DNA of 64,000 bases from Bursaphelenchus xylophilus (lineage: Eukaryota > Nematoda > Chromadorea > Rhabditida > Aphelenchoididae). Positions 1 through 14,691 of the stretch are shown in pieces. The translations under genes were made by a program, and so were the position numbers. Position 1 is the first letter of the stretch, and every line of letters starts with the position of its first letter. Under the pieces are notes generated by a model. That model was not told the DNA's origin. It was given only the letters and a program-made list of their open reading frames with translations, and did no database searches. The stretch lies in NCBI GenBank assembly GCA_904066235.2, contig CAJFCV020000004.1:7440001-7504000 (forward strand), in the 5' to 3' direction.

Positions 1-3000
1 ACAACGGGCTGAAATGCAAAAAGTTTTCATGTTGTTTATAAATAAAAAAAAAATAAAATTCAAAACTTACGTTTGCATTCCTCTGATGACACGGCTCCAG
101 GAGAAGTTGTAACTCCATTTCCTGGACAAGTCAGACATGACAGTTGACCTTCATTCGGTTGATATTGACCGGCAGGACATTGAATACACGACTGGGTCTT
201 TTGATCGTAGAAGGAGCCAGAAGCACAAGCGACGCAAGAGTCCTTCACGTTCACTTCACCCAATTTACATCTAAATTCTTCGTCCAAACGGAATGAATTC
301 AAGTCTGGACGTCCATTGGGGAGGAGCTAAAAGAGGTCGCATTAGCCTTTTTACCCAAGATTGCATCACAATATGAGAGACAACTTACATGCTCAAGATT
401 TAGCAGGTCTTTGTTGAAAACTTCGTTCTGAATGACTTCCATTGGATCCATTCTGGATCCGGATTTGCCATCATTCACAGGAACTTTCTGAACTGGAATG
501 TCGATCCTCACTCCGAAGGTCTCCCCAGTCTCCCGTTTTTGTCTCTGCCAATCTTCTCCCATACATTGGACTTTCACATTCACCCCGTCACAGGTATCTT
601 TCGAAGTGTCGGCACAAATCTTCCACTTGGAATGTAACTGATGGATCCTCTGGAGTAATCGCTCACTCAAAGTGTCAGTCGAGGCAATATTACAAATGGT
701 AACAGTAGGATAATTAATCTTCAAGTGGACGATTCTGGAAGCGGGCTTTCTTCGGGAGCATTGCGGGTAACGGAATGTGAAGGCATCTGCAGAACGAGGA
801 CGCCATGATCCATCACCAGCACAAGTGTAGAAGAGTGCTGGATGCTCACTGAATTCGAAGCCGGAGTCACATTGGATGGAGCAGGCACGGTATTTGAGAT
901 CTGGACCCCAATGTTCGCAGAATTGCTGGCCGTGAGACGGATTCTGAACATCTGGGCAGAACTCTCGAGTAATATGGACCTGAAAATAAAAGTTTAATCA
1001 AAATACAATTTATAAAGTTATGTGAAACTAATAATCTCTCGAAAAAACTCCATGTACTTACCTTAAAGCTACACTCAGCACTATTACTTTCATTGTCATA
1101 GGCCACGTAAAGCACTTGGAACTCTCCGAAAGTAAACATCTGTCCATTCTTAAAGTTCTTCTCGACTCGATCGACTGTATTCATTGACGAAAACACCGGC
1201 TCTTCCCAGGAAACGTTCACTTCTTTCATTGGAGAGACCACAAATATGTCCTTGGGGCATTTCTCAATTGTAATGTCCTTGTTTCTCTTTTCCAGAAGCA
1301 TTTTTTGATTATCCGTTCGACCACAAGTGCTCTTGACGATCTTCTCCACATTTCCAAACAGCCGATCATAATTGGCAAAATGCAAAGCAAGGCCAGAGAA
1401 GAGAGTGGGGGAGTCTTGGCAACTCTGGACAATCGTAGGGATATCATTCTCAAAGTTGAGGGTGCGACTCCAAACGTGGACTCGAGTAATGCTCCCAACA
1501 AACTTGGAGTCGTTGTCCGAGGCGTCTACCGGTCTTCCGAGATTGATCCAGGCACTAAAACCAGATCAGTACTTACTTTAGACATCCTTAATAAAATGGT
1601 AAAAACGTAGGAATTTACTTACTTGATGTTCAATTGCTTGTTCTTTCCATATCCAACATCAGCATAGAGTCGGATAGCATTCCAAACCAAAGAATACGCT
1701 CCTTCATGAGCCGACCAGGTGATGATCAGATTATTCCACTCTCCATCATTAAGCCGTTGATTTGTTGGGAAATGCAAAGTCAAAGGATTCTCATCAGGAA
1801 AGAGGGCAAGACGGCATGAAGTCGCAGAGACTCGAAGGAGTTCGGTCAAGTTGGATGGACCATTTAAAGTTCTGAAAACACAGATAACGAACGTAGAATA
1901 ATTTTAAAATGGTTACATAAAAAGACAACAAGGAACTTACTGGCTATTATATAAAGTCAAAACGTCTCCATTTGCATGCGGCTCATCGAACTTGATCCAC
2001 AAAGATAAAGAGAATGCTCCAGAAGAGAAGGGAACGGGCACTGACATGGCGGCCTTAGCTGCGTCGACTCCATCATTAAAGCGAAGATCATAATCCGTGC
2101 TGATCTGCTTATCACAACCACTTCCAGTCATATTGAATGGACATTGACAATAATATCCATTCAGTTGATCAATACATTTAGCATTAATTGGACAGGGATG
2201 AGGAGAGCATTCGTCGATTTCGGTCTCACAATTCTGTCCTGTGAATCCGGGCGGACAATGACATTTATAGCCGCCGTTCTTAACCGTCTCACAACGGGCT
2301 CCATTCTGACACAGACCATGATGACACGCGTCCAATTCGTATTCACAACCAGCACCAACAAAGCCCTTAGGGCACGTGCATTCAAGTTTGGAACCAAAAT
2401 CTCCACAAACACCTCCATTATGGCAGGGATTACCAATGCATCTATTCGGGGCGTGCTCGCAATTCTTTCCACTGACTCCTACACAAATAATACATCGTAT
2501 TATCCAACCTACCCTCAGCACAAACACAGAAGTAATCTCCATCATTCAAATTTACGCAATGTCCTTCGTTTTTACATGGCTTGTCTTCGCATTTGCCCGC
2601 CTCCAGATCACATCTCTCTCCTTTCCACCCATTTTTACATTCGCATTTAAATTTACTGCCGAGGTCAATACACGATGCATTATTCATACAAGGCTCTCCC
2701 AGACATTGATCTTGGTGGATTTCGCATCTCTCACCCATGAATCCATGGCGGCATTGACATCTGAATCCATTGATCAGATCCTCACACATTTCGGTGCCTT
2801 CAGGGCTGCATGTATCTTTCTCCTCGCATTCGTTGATCTCCAATTCACAGTGGGTTCCTTCGAATCCAAGAGGACATTCACATCTGTATTTGGCACCTTG
2901 ATTTAGACAAGTGGCGTTGTTTTGGCACGGAGCATTAGCGCAATGATTGACTTGATGTTGGCATTGGACCCCGTAGAAGCCTGGAGGGCATTGACAATCG

Positions 3001-6000
3001 TATCCATTCTCCTTAAAAATAAAGTTGAAGTACGGTACTATTTTCCGACTAATTTCCCTTTAAACTCTTTATAAGTAACCCTAAACTATGAGTCATACTC
3101 TATGACAATAAACTTTCCTGTCACCTCCTTTTCTTCTCTCGGCCTCCTGCTGATCTTATCTAACAATTAGGTAATCTTGTTACGTTAAGACCATCAGTAA
3201 AATGCTTATCAGTAACTTCCTGACCTTTTTCCGTCATTATTTCCACTTTTCATTCCCCTTTTCCTACCTTGTCTCTGCAAGTACCACCATTCCTGCACGG
3301 TGCGCTGGCGCATTCATCAATATTTTGATCACAATGGGTTCCAGTCCATCCCTCATGACAAATACATTCCCTATCAAACAGGCGGTCAACACAGTCACCG
3401 TTGGCACACGGATTTGGATGGCAGAGATCTTCCTTAATATGACACCTTTTTCCAGTAAATCCATGAGGGCATTCGCATTCGAAGTCATTCACTAGATCAT
3501 GACAGACAGCTCCGAGAGCACAAGGTTTGTCTTTGCAGTCATCTGAAAGAGATTTGCAATGTAATTTGAAGTGCTTTCAGGTTGTTTTAGATATTCTCTA
3601 TATTGCCGTTACTCGTATAGTGGCCACTCAAGTCGCTCACCCATTTCCGAAAGTCTCTTAGGTCTTTGAAATTTATAATCTATTCTGCAAACTTTTATAA
3701 TAACATTCTCCTCACGAGTGTTGTAAATCAACGTTCCGTAGTCAAGTGTTCTTCCCTTACTCAAACCCATTTATTCTTCCCAAGCGTTACTAATCGCGCT
3801 CCTTTCTTAATTTCGCGCATCTGGAGAGGGAATATGGTATTGTCAGGGACATAAAGAGGTAGGTATTCCCCTCAATAAACGGAAATGTCCTTGGGAGTCC
3901 GAGGCGGAAAAGATTGTTTTTCCTTTAACTCTCCGATTTAACCGCAGATCACGGGTGAGAAGAAAGGAGTACAGAAAGGGGAAGGTTAAGGAGGGTCAAA
4001 GAGAGGGCAGTAATTCGAGTAGACTCAGGGCATCCTCGATTGAAGAAGGTACGATTTGTAATCAGTGAAGATTTTGTAAGCTTTGGAAACATTTGGCAGC
4101 TGTTCGATACGGTAGTTTGAAAAAATATTGTTTTGCGAACGATGATGTCATTCGATAAAATAGCCAGCCCCGTGTCTTATCTCATTTGAATCATCTTTTT
4201 ACCAATTTTTTCACTAATTTCCCCAGGTTCTTTGATATACCATATAAACTACATATGTCATCTTTTGAACTCCCCCAACCCTTAATCGACCCCGGTTTGC
4301 CTTCTTTTTTTGCTCAGCCTTCTTTTCTTTCTTATAAAAATCAGACCAGCTGTCCCCAAGAATTTGTCCCAATGCTTTCAAATCCCACTGCTGGGATGTT
4401 TTATTTTGAATAATTAGGTTAAACAATGTCGGAGGGAGATTTGTTGCCTCGGGCTTTAGAAATCGTGTTTCGAACGAAGATTAATTGATGTAAATCTGAT
4501 TGGAGCCCTGAGGCGATACGCCTATTGGTTTGTTTTCAAGTGCTGATCTAGGGTTTAATTCTTTGCAGTATATTTTTTACGAATTTTAAACAGTTTTAGC
4601 GGAAAAATTTGCTTTTACGAGTATTAATTGCGTGAAACACCCGTGAACCTCTACTTTTGAGTTTTTTTCAGTCAACTCTTTGCCCTTATTAAGACGTCAG
4701 AAAATTGGTCGGCCAAAAAAGGAGGAAAATAAAAATATCTCTTCTCTTCCTTTTTGGACAAAAAAATAACAAATAAAAGGACGAGGTACTGCGAAGGGTG
4801 AGGAGACTTCAGACACGGCCAAAAATATTGTGGACTCCCAGGAAATTGCAGAACATACGACACTTACGGCTGCACGAAAGGGAAAGTAAACCTACGCGGG
4901 CATAATACAAGGAGAGAGCGAGAGTTTATGCAAATACAGGAGAGTGGAGGTTAGAGTAAAGGAGAAATAACACCAAATTCGTGGACAGAGGATCCGAGAC
5001 CATGGTGAAGACGGAGACTGCAGTCCACATCGGCTTCACTTTCAGCAAACCCCTAAAAGCGCCGACTCCGCCCCAAGATCTTCAGATCCCCACGCCACCA
5101 CGGCCTCCACCGCCAGTATCTCCTCGTACTCTGCCTCTGGCGTCGACGCCTCGTGACTCGGGACAAAGGTCAACGTGGTCGAGTTGTTGCAACGAAGTTC
5201 TCAACGCTCCAGCCATGGTTTGTTGCTGTTTTTGTTGTCCCTTATACAAATGCGCGTTCTGGTTATGTTGTTTGGAGCTGATCGTGTCCGTTTACTGCTG
5301 GTATAACATCGGTGGGATCATTCTACAGACTATTCATCACTTGTAAGCCACTCTTCTGAGATTTATGGGGTACCTGGCATGCCGTAAGGAAAGCTTCAAA
5401 AAATGCGAAAAAAGGATGACAAAAGATGAAAGAAAAAGGTCCGCTCGTGACTCATATGTTTACGGTCCAAGGCCATCTTTCCTAAGAAAAATTCTGGATT
5501 CTTTCGAAAAAATAAGGTAGAATCCCGGGGCTCCACACAATGGGCGACCGTAACCGGAAAAAGTAAAACAACATGTTTTGAAGTGTCTCCCGAAATGTCA
5601 TAGCACCCCATTACCGCCACATTACTCTAACTCTAATATCCCTTTCAGCGACTTGGCCAATGCTTTCTTGATTTTCGTTCTGACCTTCTGGATCATCACT
5701 TTGTCGACCGCTTTTGGAATGCTGATAGCGGCCGAGAAAAGGAAGAATGCATCGTATGTGCTGCCTCGATTAATCCAACAAATTGGCCTATTGACGTGCG
5801 GCTTCGTTTTCGGCTTCTTGTGCATTTTCTACTTTACTGGTGGCGCCGAGAAGATTAACTCATGGGTATTTTGGTTTTACCGAGTAAGTAATTACTGGAG
5901 ATAATGGGGTTGGGATGAAACCAGCATTTATGCTTTACAAAACAAATTCTAAGCTAACTCTAACGGGGTAATGTGTAATCGACACCCTCTAGCTATGATT

Positions 6001-9000
6001 ATAACCCATTGGGCCTTCTCTCAACATACGATGAACCACTTCCCAGGCCAATTTACATAACCAAGAATAGTACTCTTTTCCCCATTCCGTTTCCATCATT
6101 CAAAGACGGCCTAATTTCGTAGACCAGAGCTGAATCCGGAGGCAATTTGAGAGGTCCCGTTTTTGTGAGAAAAGAGTCGATGCCCTCAGGGGAGCGGGGC
6201 CACAAACACAACGGAATTTGCCAAAGTTTAGGTCAACAAGTATTGTTGTGTGCGTTTAATAAAATAGAAAAATTAAATGGGGCGGAAGAAGATTCGAGTA
6301 AAAAAGCTGAACCAAAAGTAAAAGTCAAGCTATTCCTCAAAAAGTCTGAAACGGATGTTTTTGCAAATAAGTAAACACCAACTTATGTTATTTTAGGTGT
6401 TTTTGGACGAAGAACTCGACAAACATGCCCAGAAGGAAGTCGCTTCCGAACTCCGCTTCTACGGCCTGTTGTTTATCCTGCTGGACATATTCTTTATTGG
6501 TTACGTCGCGTTCGGTTTTTGCATAACACGCAAATACCACAAGGATATGGAGCGACAACATGGCACTGGATTCGCGCCGGTCTCCCAATACGAGCCCGCC
6601 AATCCCTCAGCCCCTCCACCGCCACCAATAAACCCCAATTACAAAGCGTAGTGAGAGTATAACATGACCCTCGATCTCTGTGCATATTACTAATATTTCC
6701 TATATTTATATCTTTTTGATTGTAATTTCTAAAGGCTAAAACCGTACTGCCTCTCAGGTCTTACAATGGCGCTCATCTCACGGGTGATTAATGCGGCCAG
6801 TTTTTAATAAACGTGTTGAATTTGTAATTTATCTTTCTTGCTTCTCATTGCAAAAAAAATTTTGATTTGACTACTCCTAACATGACATTTCTCCCCCAAA
6901 TTTCGAAAACATCACGCAAAGGCACCAAAAATAACCCACCGATATTCCTTTCGCAGGTCGGTCCTTCCCATCCAGGCAGACATTTACATTTATATCTACC
7001 GAGCTGCAAGGGAACACAATCAGCCCCATTCTTGCAAGGGTTATCGGATTGGCAAAGGTCGGCTATTTCGGAACAATCGTGGCCAATAAAGCCGGTTCGG
7101 CAGACACATTTGTAAGTTCCAACTCCTGGGAGATCCTGGCAAACACCTCCATTTGGACAGTTGACTCCGATACATTCATCAGGGCCAAATTGACAACGGG
7201 ATCCAGTAAAGTCTAAAAAAATTTTAGAACCAATCAATTCCAAAAAAAATTTAATTAAAAAATAGCCCTTACTTTGTGGGCAAATACATCTGAAAGTGCC
7301 AGCGACATTCTCACAAGTAGCACCATTCAGACAGGGGTTCGTATCACAAATGGGCACTTGTTCTTCACAGAATTCTCCTGTGAATCCGGGCCGGCATTCA
7401 CAAATGGTCTTGTGATTGGCGATCGCGCACACTCCCTTGTTCTGACATTTGACTCCAGTGCATTCCAAAGGTTTGCATTCTTCTTCAATAGCTCGTCCAA
7501 CTTCATGAGTAATCGTATTATTGGCACACTCAATACATCTCTGTTGTCCCAGACTAGTCTGATAGAAGTTCAAGGGGCACGGAGAACATGGTTCGAGGCC
7601 GGATTCGGAGAAGAATCCTGGCTTACACGGCTGTTTACAGTGACTTGGACCTGTGGCTCCCAAGTTGGCTGTGTAAGTGCCCTCAGGGCAAGCATCGCAA
7701 GTCTTGTAACCTCCGGGGAGAGGGGGGCCGGCGAAAGTGTGACGAGGACAAAGTTGACATGGAATCAGACCGGATTCACTGAACATTCCATTTCCACAAA
7801 CAGCCAGACATCCAGATCTTGAGGTGGTACCAGAAGTTCGAGTAAACGTTCCTTCAGGGCATTTCTTGCATTCTTGTTGGCCATCCTTGTCTTGATAACT
7901 TCCAGGTGGACAGAGGACACAAGAAGAGCCAGCAAACACCGACCCTTTGGCACACGGGACTAAAAATGTGAAGGGTAAATACAGTAAGACCACAAAATGT
8001 GAAATAATCAATCTATCGTTTACTTACTGCATTCAGGAAGATCAGTTCCTTCCTTATTCAAGATCTCGCCCTTCGAACAAGCAAATCCTTGATGGATCTT
8101 GGTGGAAACGGCATTCATTGGCATGCAAGTTGGAGCATTCAGGCCTCCATTTGGCAATTGAAGAAGCGTTTTAATTGGAAGTGTAGCTCCAGGGATCTTT
8201 AGATCAAAGATGGTCGATAAGGTGAGTCCGCAGAGTTCGTAGAAGACTTCTTGAAGAACAGTTGGTAAGATTTGAACCGTGAAATTAGCCTTGACCATCT
8301 TATTGTTACTTGGATCAACCATAAACCGAGCACCAAGAAAGCGGACATAGACTTGTACGGAACTGGAGCACTTCTGAGTTAACGATGCATCCAGAGTCTC
8401 GAATGCGTTGGCAACAGCGTCAGCGTAGGGCTTCATACATTCATCTCTCGCCGGGATACTGCTGCTGTAATCGACCGAGACTTGGAATTCATACCGAGCA
8501 GGCTCTTCAGACTTGCGGACACAGGCTGGAGGATGAGATTTAGGGGACCATTCGAGGGACGGAGAACAAGAATACTTCACTTCTTCGATGGATGAGTTCA
8601 CAAATCGATAGCCACTCTTACATTTGATGATGCAACTGGTCTGATTATTCTCTGTAGAGCACTTCTTGATCGTATGATCATCAGTACGAAGGGACGCTTC
8701 GGTACACGGTTCGGCTAAAATGATATTATCGTAGACACCCAAAATAAAAAATTATGTATAAAATTTGAAGATAAACTTACGTAACAAAGCGACCTGGAAT
8801 TTACAACTGGCCCTGTTATTGTGACTATCTGTTGCCACCGCTTCCACATCGACAGCGGAAAAGAGATTAATTTCAGTCTCAGATGGAGAGATTGTGAACT
8901 CCGTAATGTTGGACGAATCATGCATAACAACATGAACCGTTGACTCGTTAAATACGACATGTTTTGAAGTTTCATTGCCCGAAGTGTACACGGAATAAGA

Positions 9001-12000
9001 CTCTGGACATTTCATGGCTGGAGGTTGGGTATCGGGAACTCTCAGTTGAACAGTGCACTCAGCAAAGTTGCCAGCTTCATCATAGGCCGTATACTTGACA
9101 TCTAACGGAGCATGAATGTGGAATGGAGGCTGGACATCTTTTGGTTCAACTTTGACATACGCAACCACACCAGAGTTGTCATGGACATCCGGGACATTGT
9201 ACTTGATTGGGAGGATCTGGCCAAATTCATCGGTCTGCGCAAAGATGGGATTGGCTGGGCAATTGATAAACTGTGGAGGCTCCGCATCAATACATTGGGG
9301 AACACTGGCATTCCACCCAACCTGAAGATGTGAGGGGATCTCATGAGCAGTCGACAATGGGGCCAAACATCCGTGCATGTCGAATTTCAGACAAGGGTTC
9401 TCTTCGTATTCGGTGACTCCAAGAAGAACATATCTGGCCTTGATTGGAGGCTCGAGATGGAATTGATACATCTTATTGTGATTTCCAGGAGCCGTTTCAA
9501 ACTCCACTGGATAAGTATCGTAGTTCTGGCTGAATTGGACTTTATAGAAGAGCTGCAGCTTCGTAACATGACCTCGGAGATATCCACTGCCAGCAACACC
9601 CGCAATCCGAAGAGTATTCAGAGTGTAGATGCGTTGAAGATCGACGGAGAGGAAGATGAAAGCGTCTTTACTTCCACACCATCCAGTTGAAGACATTCTC
9701 GCCTTATGTGGTTCATATCCCCACATGGTCTTGGTATCGGAGTCCGAGAAGGCGCCATCCGGGATGTATCCATTGGAAATACCAACATCTTCACTGAGTA
9801 GACAAGACGTTCCCAATGTACAATTGATGGCGTCATAGGCATAAGGCTTGTAGCCAGGCCGGTCACAAGTAAATTTGGCAACCGCTCCTTCCTCAACTGA
9901 ATTCAGAAAAGTTTGCCCGGCCTCAGGATGTCCGGGATCCACACAAACCGGGCCTTCACATCTCATATCCCCCAAATCCCATGACCCATCGACATTACAC
10001 CTGGCAATCCGATCATCATAAGAGCTCTTCCCGAGAAGGGAATAAGGGGGGCGACAGTTGAATGCCAAGGATGATCCCACTTTGAAATTCGCATCTTCAC
10101 CCTCATAAAAGGCGCCGGCCAACGCTGGAGGCGGTCCACATTCAACTAACGGGCAAGTTGCTTCAGGGCCCGACAGCCAATAATCCATTCCATCCGGACG
10201 GGGATCATAAATACATTGGCGGAGACCTCCTAAGGGGGACTGTTTGATAGGACGATTCTGCTGGGTACAGACGACCGTAACGTTATCACCGTAGGGAACA
10301 TAAGGCTTGTCTTCGGTCACAAACATTCCAATCGAGGTGTTGTTTTGGACTCCTTCGCAAACGGCAGCTAAAAATAAAAATTCCAGAATGCTAATCAAAA
10401 TTTCTTTTTTAAGACATTGAGTTTTGATTACTTACGAGTACAAGTGGGCACCGTTCCATTCCAAACCCCATCAGAAGTGCACTGAAGAAAAGGACTCCCC
10501 CTGATCTGATACCCATGATCACATCTGAACTCCAATACATTGGGATGGGCAAATTCCTTGCCCAAATTTATGACTTTTCCATGGGCTGGTGCTTCGACTT
10601 TCGGGCACTTTCTTGGGACACAAGTCTTATTATATCTGATCATATCCAAATTATCCAATCCAGTCTCTCCCTCTTTCAACATCGCACCGCCTTGTCCATT
10701 CTCAACAAACAGATCGTATCCATCCCTGCATGAGCATTTAAATCCACCAACAGTATTATGACATTGATGATCGCAGTATCCATTGGCGACCTCACATTCG
10801 TCGATGTCCACACAATTCGTCTTTTGACATCCCATTAATTCAATCCGAGCACAGGCACTGTCTTTGAATCTATCCAATCGAACACGAACTCTTTGCGCTT
10901 CGACAGGGGTCTTCAGAACAACGACTTGACTCCCGGCCATATCCACATTCTTCAGCGGGATTTCAAGAAGATCTTCGATTGATCGAAGACGAGACTTCAG
11001 GTCCGGAGAGTAGGAAACAGAAATGGCGAGGGGAACTCCATCCTCGGTTTTCTCAAAACGAATTCTTTCAAGGACTTTTGGTGCCGGGAATTCAAATTCC
11101 AGGTAACGCTTATCATCCGACTTCTCTGCACAGAAAGTAACCGAGGACATGTTGAAGATGGCCGAACTGCTGGTCTTTACCAAGCTGGGAGAAAGAACAT
11201 GGAAGGAAGGGCAAGCTGAAAAAAATGAATAGTAATTCAAATGCAAAATCCGAGGTCTTCCCATCTTGAGATACCTAAAGCAATGCCGACTTACTCAGTT
11301 GAGGTTTGAATCCATCCAAACATTGGCAGGTGTATCCTCCCTCCAAGTTAAGGCACTTTGTGCTTTTCGTAACGCAAGAAGCGATAGCCTCGACACACTC
11401 ATCCACATCACGACATTCGGGGACTTCACTCAACGTTTGGTTGGCCAAACACTTCACGGAATCAGCCCCAGTGCTTCTGAATCCAGGGTTGCATTCCACT
11501 CTGGCCGAATCTCCAAATTCCAGAGCTCCAGTGGGGGGAACCACGATTCTGCCGTTCTCGATTTGAGGGATATTCGGGCAGATTCGTTCTGAATTAAACA
11601 AAGGGTTAATCTAGAACGAGTTCTACTTTTGCAAACTTTTACTAATATTCTGGGAAAGGGCTTTTAGAAAAATTGTCAAAATTATCGACTGCTTTTCCCA
11701 ATGCGTAATTTTCGTGTCATTTTGTTAATTCAACGAAGTGTCAAAAAAATTTATATTGATTTAGCGCTCCGACCTACTTTTGCAGACCGGCTGTTGAGCG
11801 GACCATTTCCCATCACTCTGACACAAGATTGTGTTCGGTCCATTATGTCTATATCCAGGAGCACAACTGAATTCATAGACAGTTCCATATCCAGTAGCAT
11901 CTCCAAACTTTAGGGTTCTTTCTCCGTTCAAAAAGGTCGGCAATGCGGGGCAGATCTCGGCCAGGCATTTGGGGGTCTCAGTCCATCCTTCTGTTTTGCA

Positions 12001-14691
12001 GTAGATCTCTTCGGTGTCTTTGCCTGACTTGAAATGGAATCCATCATAACATTTGAACTTGGCGATTCCTCCGTACGAGACATTCGTGGCCGCAACTGCA
12101 TAGCCATTTGCGATTTGGGGAACGGCTGAGCAGTAGACGGCTGAAACACGAATTAAAATAAATTTCTTGAGAGCAAGACATACGTTGGCAGTTGGGGATG
12201 TAATCGTTGGACCATTTGCCGCCAAGATCACATGAGATATCAAATCGATGACCAATTCCGTTTGTAAATTCATAGCCGGTTTGACAACTGACAGTTACTT
12301 TGGTTCCAAAAGAGGTGCTTTGGGTTGTCAGGAACACTGTTTTGGGCGCTTTGAGGGGAGGACAGTCTAAATAAGGCCATTATTAAAATCATTTCTGAAC
12401 TGTTTAGTTTCACAGAAATACAAAACTTACTGGCCGAGAAAGTCAAATTCCACCCGTTCGCTTGTTTCATGGCATTGGTCTCAAAAACAATGGCCACCTT
12501 TCCCTTCGTTGAGTGCAACTTCTTTGGTGGATTTCTTCCTTCCGTAAATCCTTTCCCTTCATGTAATACCGTAGCATTAACATCTCCATCAAACATCTTC
12601 AAAACGTCGTCATTCTGAACATCGAATGTGTTGAAGTCAATAGAAATGGGTCGATCGCTCATGCCCTCACCGAGATCAATGACATATCTGCATATCTGAG
12701 AGGCCGGATATGGGATGATTCCGTTCCCAGGCGAGAGAAGATTACCGTGATTATATTTGATAGTATTGTTACATCCTTTCTTGTAATGAATTGTGAAGCC
12801 ATTTGTGGAATCAGCTTGGCTACTGTAGAAATAAATGTAAAGGAAGTTCTGCGTCGAGATTACAAGCTGATTTGAGAGATTTCCAGCCAATCTGGAGAGG
12901 ATGGGAGAGGATGGATGGGGACCGTCGTAGATAATCAGTTGATCCTTTCCTGGTTTGATGTCGAATTCTTCAATCTAAAAGGGGTCCGGCTTTATTATTC
13001 AACTTCTTAAAGGGAATATTTAACATTGTGTATCTGTCCTTACATTTAACGAGATAACTTGATCCTCGGGTGCCTCAATCTTCCACACGCACTCTCCTCC
13101 AGCTGGATAAGGTCTTGGACTTGAGAATGTCTGAGAGAAAAGATGGGCCTTCAAACTACCTCCACAAGAAAACGGAACGGCTCTCCAGGAAGCTTTGAAT
13201 CCACGAGCTTGAACCAAAGCGTCCGATCTGAATTGGACCGTTAACATATTCGTTGAGGTTATCAGAGAAAGACGACTGCTTTGAGGAGACCCAGACAAAT
13301 GATCGAGAACCAGGGTTGAATTCTCAGATGGTCCTCCGTCCAAGACGGTGACCAAATCTTGGTTCAGTTCGGTCTCGAATTGATCAAAGGTGACCTGAAA
13401 TGAAAAGTAAATTATGATTGCGCAACATAGAGTCACTACAGAGATATTCGTCACATTATAAAGTCATATAAACACACCATAATCCTCGAGTTGATTGGGC
13501 CTTCAATCACCCATCTACAGTCCAAATTTGGTCCATAACTTGATGGGAAATTTGGAGACTCGATTTTCCCGTTTTCACTTTTTTCGTAATGCAAACAAGC
13601 AACTTGTCCATGAGGTGCGGGGCAATTCAACTCATCCGAATAGTCGCCACATTCATTATGCCCATTACAGTGCGCCTTTTCTGAGACACATTTGCCGTTT
13701 CCGCAATGAAACGACCCTGAGACACATGCATTGAGTTGACAAACGAACGGCGACATCAGATTGCACATCTCCATTTGCCATTCAGCCAACTTCTCAGAGT
13801 TGACACCTGCTTGAACACAGTTTCCATTCCCAAAATCTGGTTGTTGTTTAGCCCAAAATCCGACGAATCGGCTGACCACGGAGCCATCTGACCACACGAA
13901 AGAACCTTCATCTTCTGTCGACTTCTCGGTGATCAGACCAATCCAGTGTTTGGAGAGAGCCGAACTTTTGGTCGGTCGGGAGATGATTCGGCCGAGGAAT
14001 TCATTTTCGGCCGCTGATTCAACTTTGGCTAGGAGAGCTCCGTATCTGAAAGTAACCGATTTTTAATTCGTCAGCTTTGTGGATTTGTGAATCATAATTA
14101 TTTTTGATGAAGTGTGGTTTGCTCATTGATCAGCATTCTTTTTGTACCGGCATTAACCCAAAAACAGCTCGGTTGTGCGCCAAAAATTGGGGATCTGATT
14201 TTATCTCGCATTTGCCCCGATTAATGGCTCAAAAAATAAGCAAGAACTTTATCGAAACCTCAGATCTGACATCGACGGTGCTTTTGTCGGGGGTTTATGA
14301 GCAAATACCAAGCTATTCAATAAAAGAATTTTAAAAAAATGTAAAATATACAGTGATGATAATAATGTAAATGAAACGATGCATATAAGGTCAGTTTTCC
14401 ATATTTTCAAACCTCTCCAATTGAAATTCCTTACCTTTCGCAGAAAATTAAAGCCTGTGGCCACGATTTTTCGGAATTAAAGGCCCGAAAACACTTGTCG
14501 CCCACCAAGTCCCAACCAGCGGGACAATTCATGGAGACTCCAGTTAGGATGTAAGGGATTTCTGTGACATTCTGCGACTTCTAAACGATTATATTAAAAT
14601 TGTCATCAGAATGCAAAAAACTTACTTCAGCCTGAACCAATATCGAATACAGGACTATGGCCCAAAACAGGGCCATATTCGGTTGTCCCAT
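1..14691 (-). CDS. Giant secreted SVEP1-like mosaic protein (C-lectin, LDLa, CUB, sushi, FA58C, HYR, EGF, LamG); 3' end outside window
   Basis: Twenty exons join with consistent phase: 14691-14626, 14580-14435, 14045-13478, 13394-13044, 12974-12431, 12366-12184, 12140-11778, 11588-11295, 11215-10436, 10367-8781, 8714-8028, 7959-7273, 7212-6940, 3542-3268, 3011-2513, 2478-1941, 1871-1623, 1554-1062, 979-389, 326-71. This gives at least 3143 residues and the gene runs off the left edge. Order: signal peptide (1-21), C-type lectin fold (about 38-171), LDL-receptor A (173-210), three CUB domains (216-557), sushi repeats, two calcium-type EGFs, two FA58C domains (from about 838 and 1280), HYR (about 1480-1600), GCC2/GCC3 Cys-rich repeats (about 1860-1980), 14 tandem EGFs (about 2010-2550), LamG/pentraxin fold (2555-2790), HYR, sushi, GCC2/GCC3. 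This resembles SVEP1-class extracellular adhesion proteins but lacks an N-terminal VWA domain. A matrix or cell-surface role is inferred. Confidence 0.85.
3543..4980. other. Non-coding part of a 3.4-kb intron, 5' of the nested gene
   Basis: This is the distal part of the large intron (6939-3543) of the mosaic protein gene and the upstream region of the nested plus-strand gene. I see no convincing exon or repeat. It presumably holds the nested gene's promoter; I could not identify defined sites. Confidence 0.5.
5002..6651 (+). CDS. Four-TM, Cys-rich membrane protein nested in an intron (LAPTM/DUF7027-like layout)
   Basis: Three exons, 5002-5342, 5649-5883 and 6397-6651, give 276 residues. The ATG at 5002 is the first in frame; a GTG at 4981 is also open but less likely. 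The N terminus is cytosolic-looking and proline-rich (residues 20-50). A cluster of cysteines (CCCFCC) lies just before TM1 and may be palmitoylated. Four hydrophobic segments follow: about 88-111, 116-139, 160-182 and 207-229. The C-terminal tail is Pro-rich with tyrosines (QYEP, PPPPPINPNY), like lysosomal-sorting or PPxY-like tails. Four helices plus such a tail recall LAPTM/DUF7027 proteins, but the family is not certain. AATAAA follows at 6806-6811. The gene lies wholly inside an intron of the opposite-strand mosaic gene. Confidence 0.8.

Noticed and set aside
867..1385. Long antisense-looking and overlapping frames throughout the mosaic gene
   Set aside because: They are shadows of the spliced exons, break domain continuity, or read through introns.
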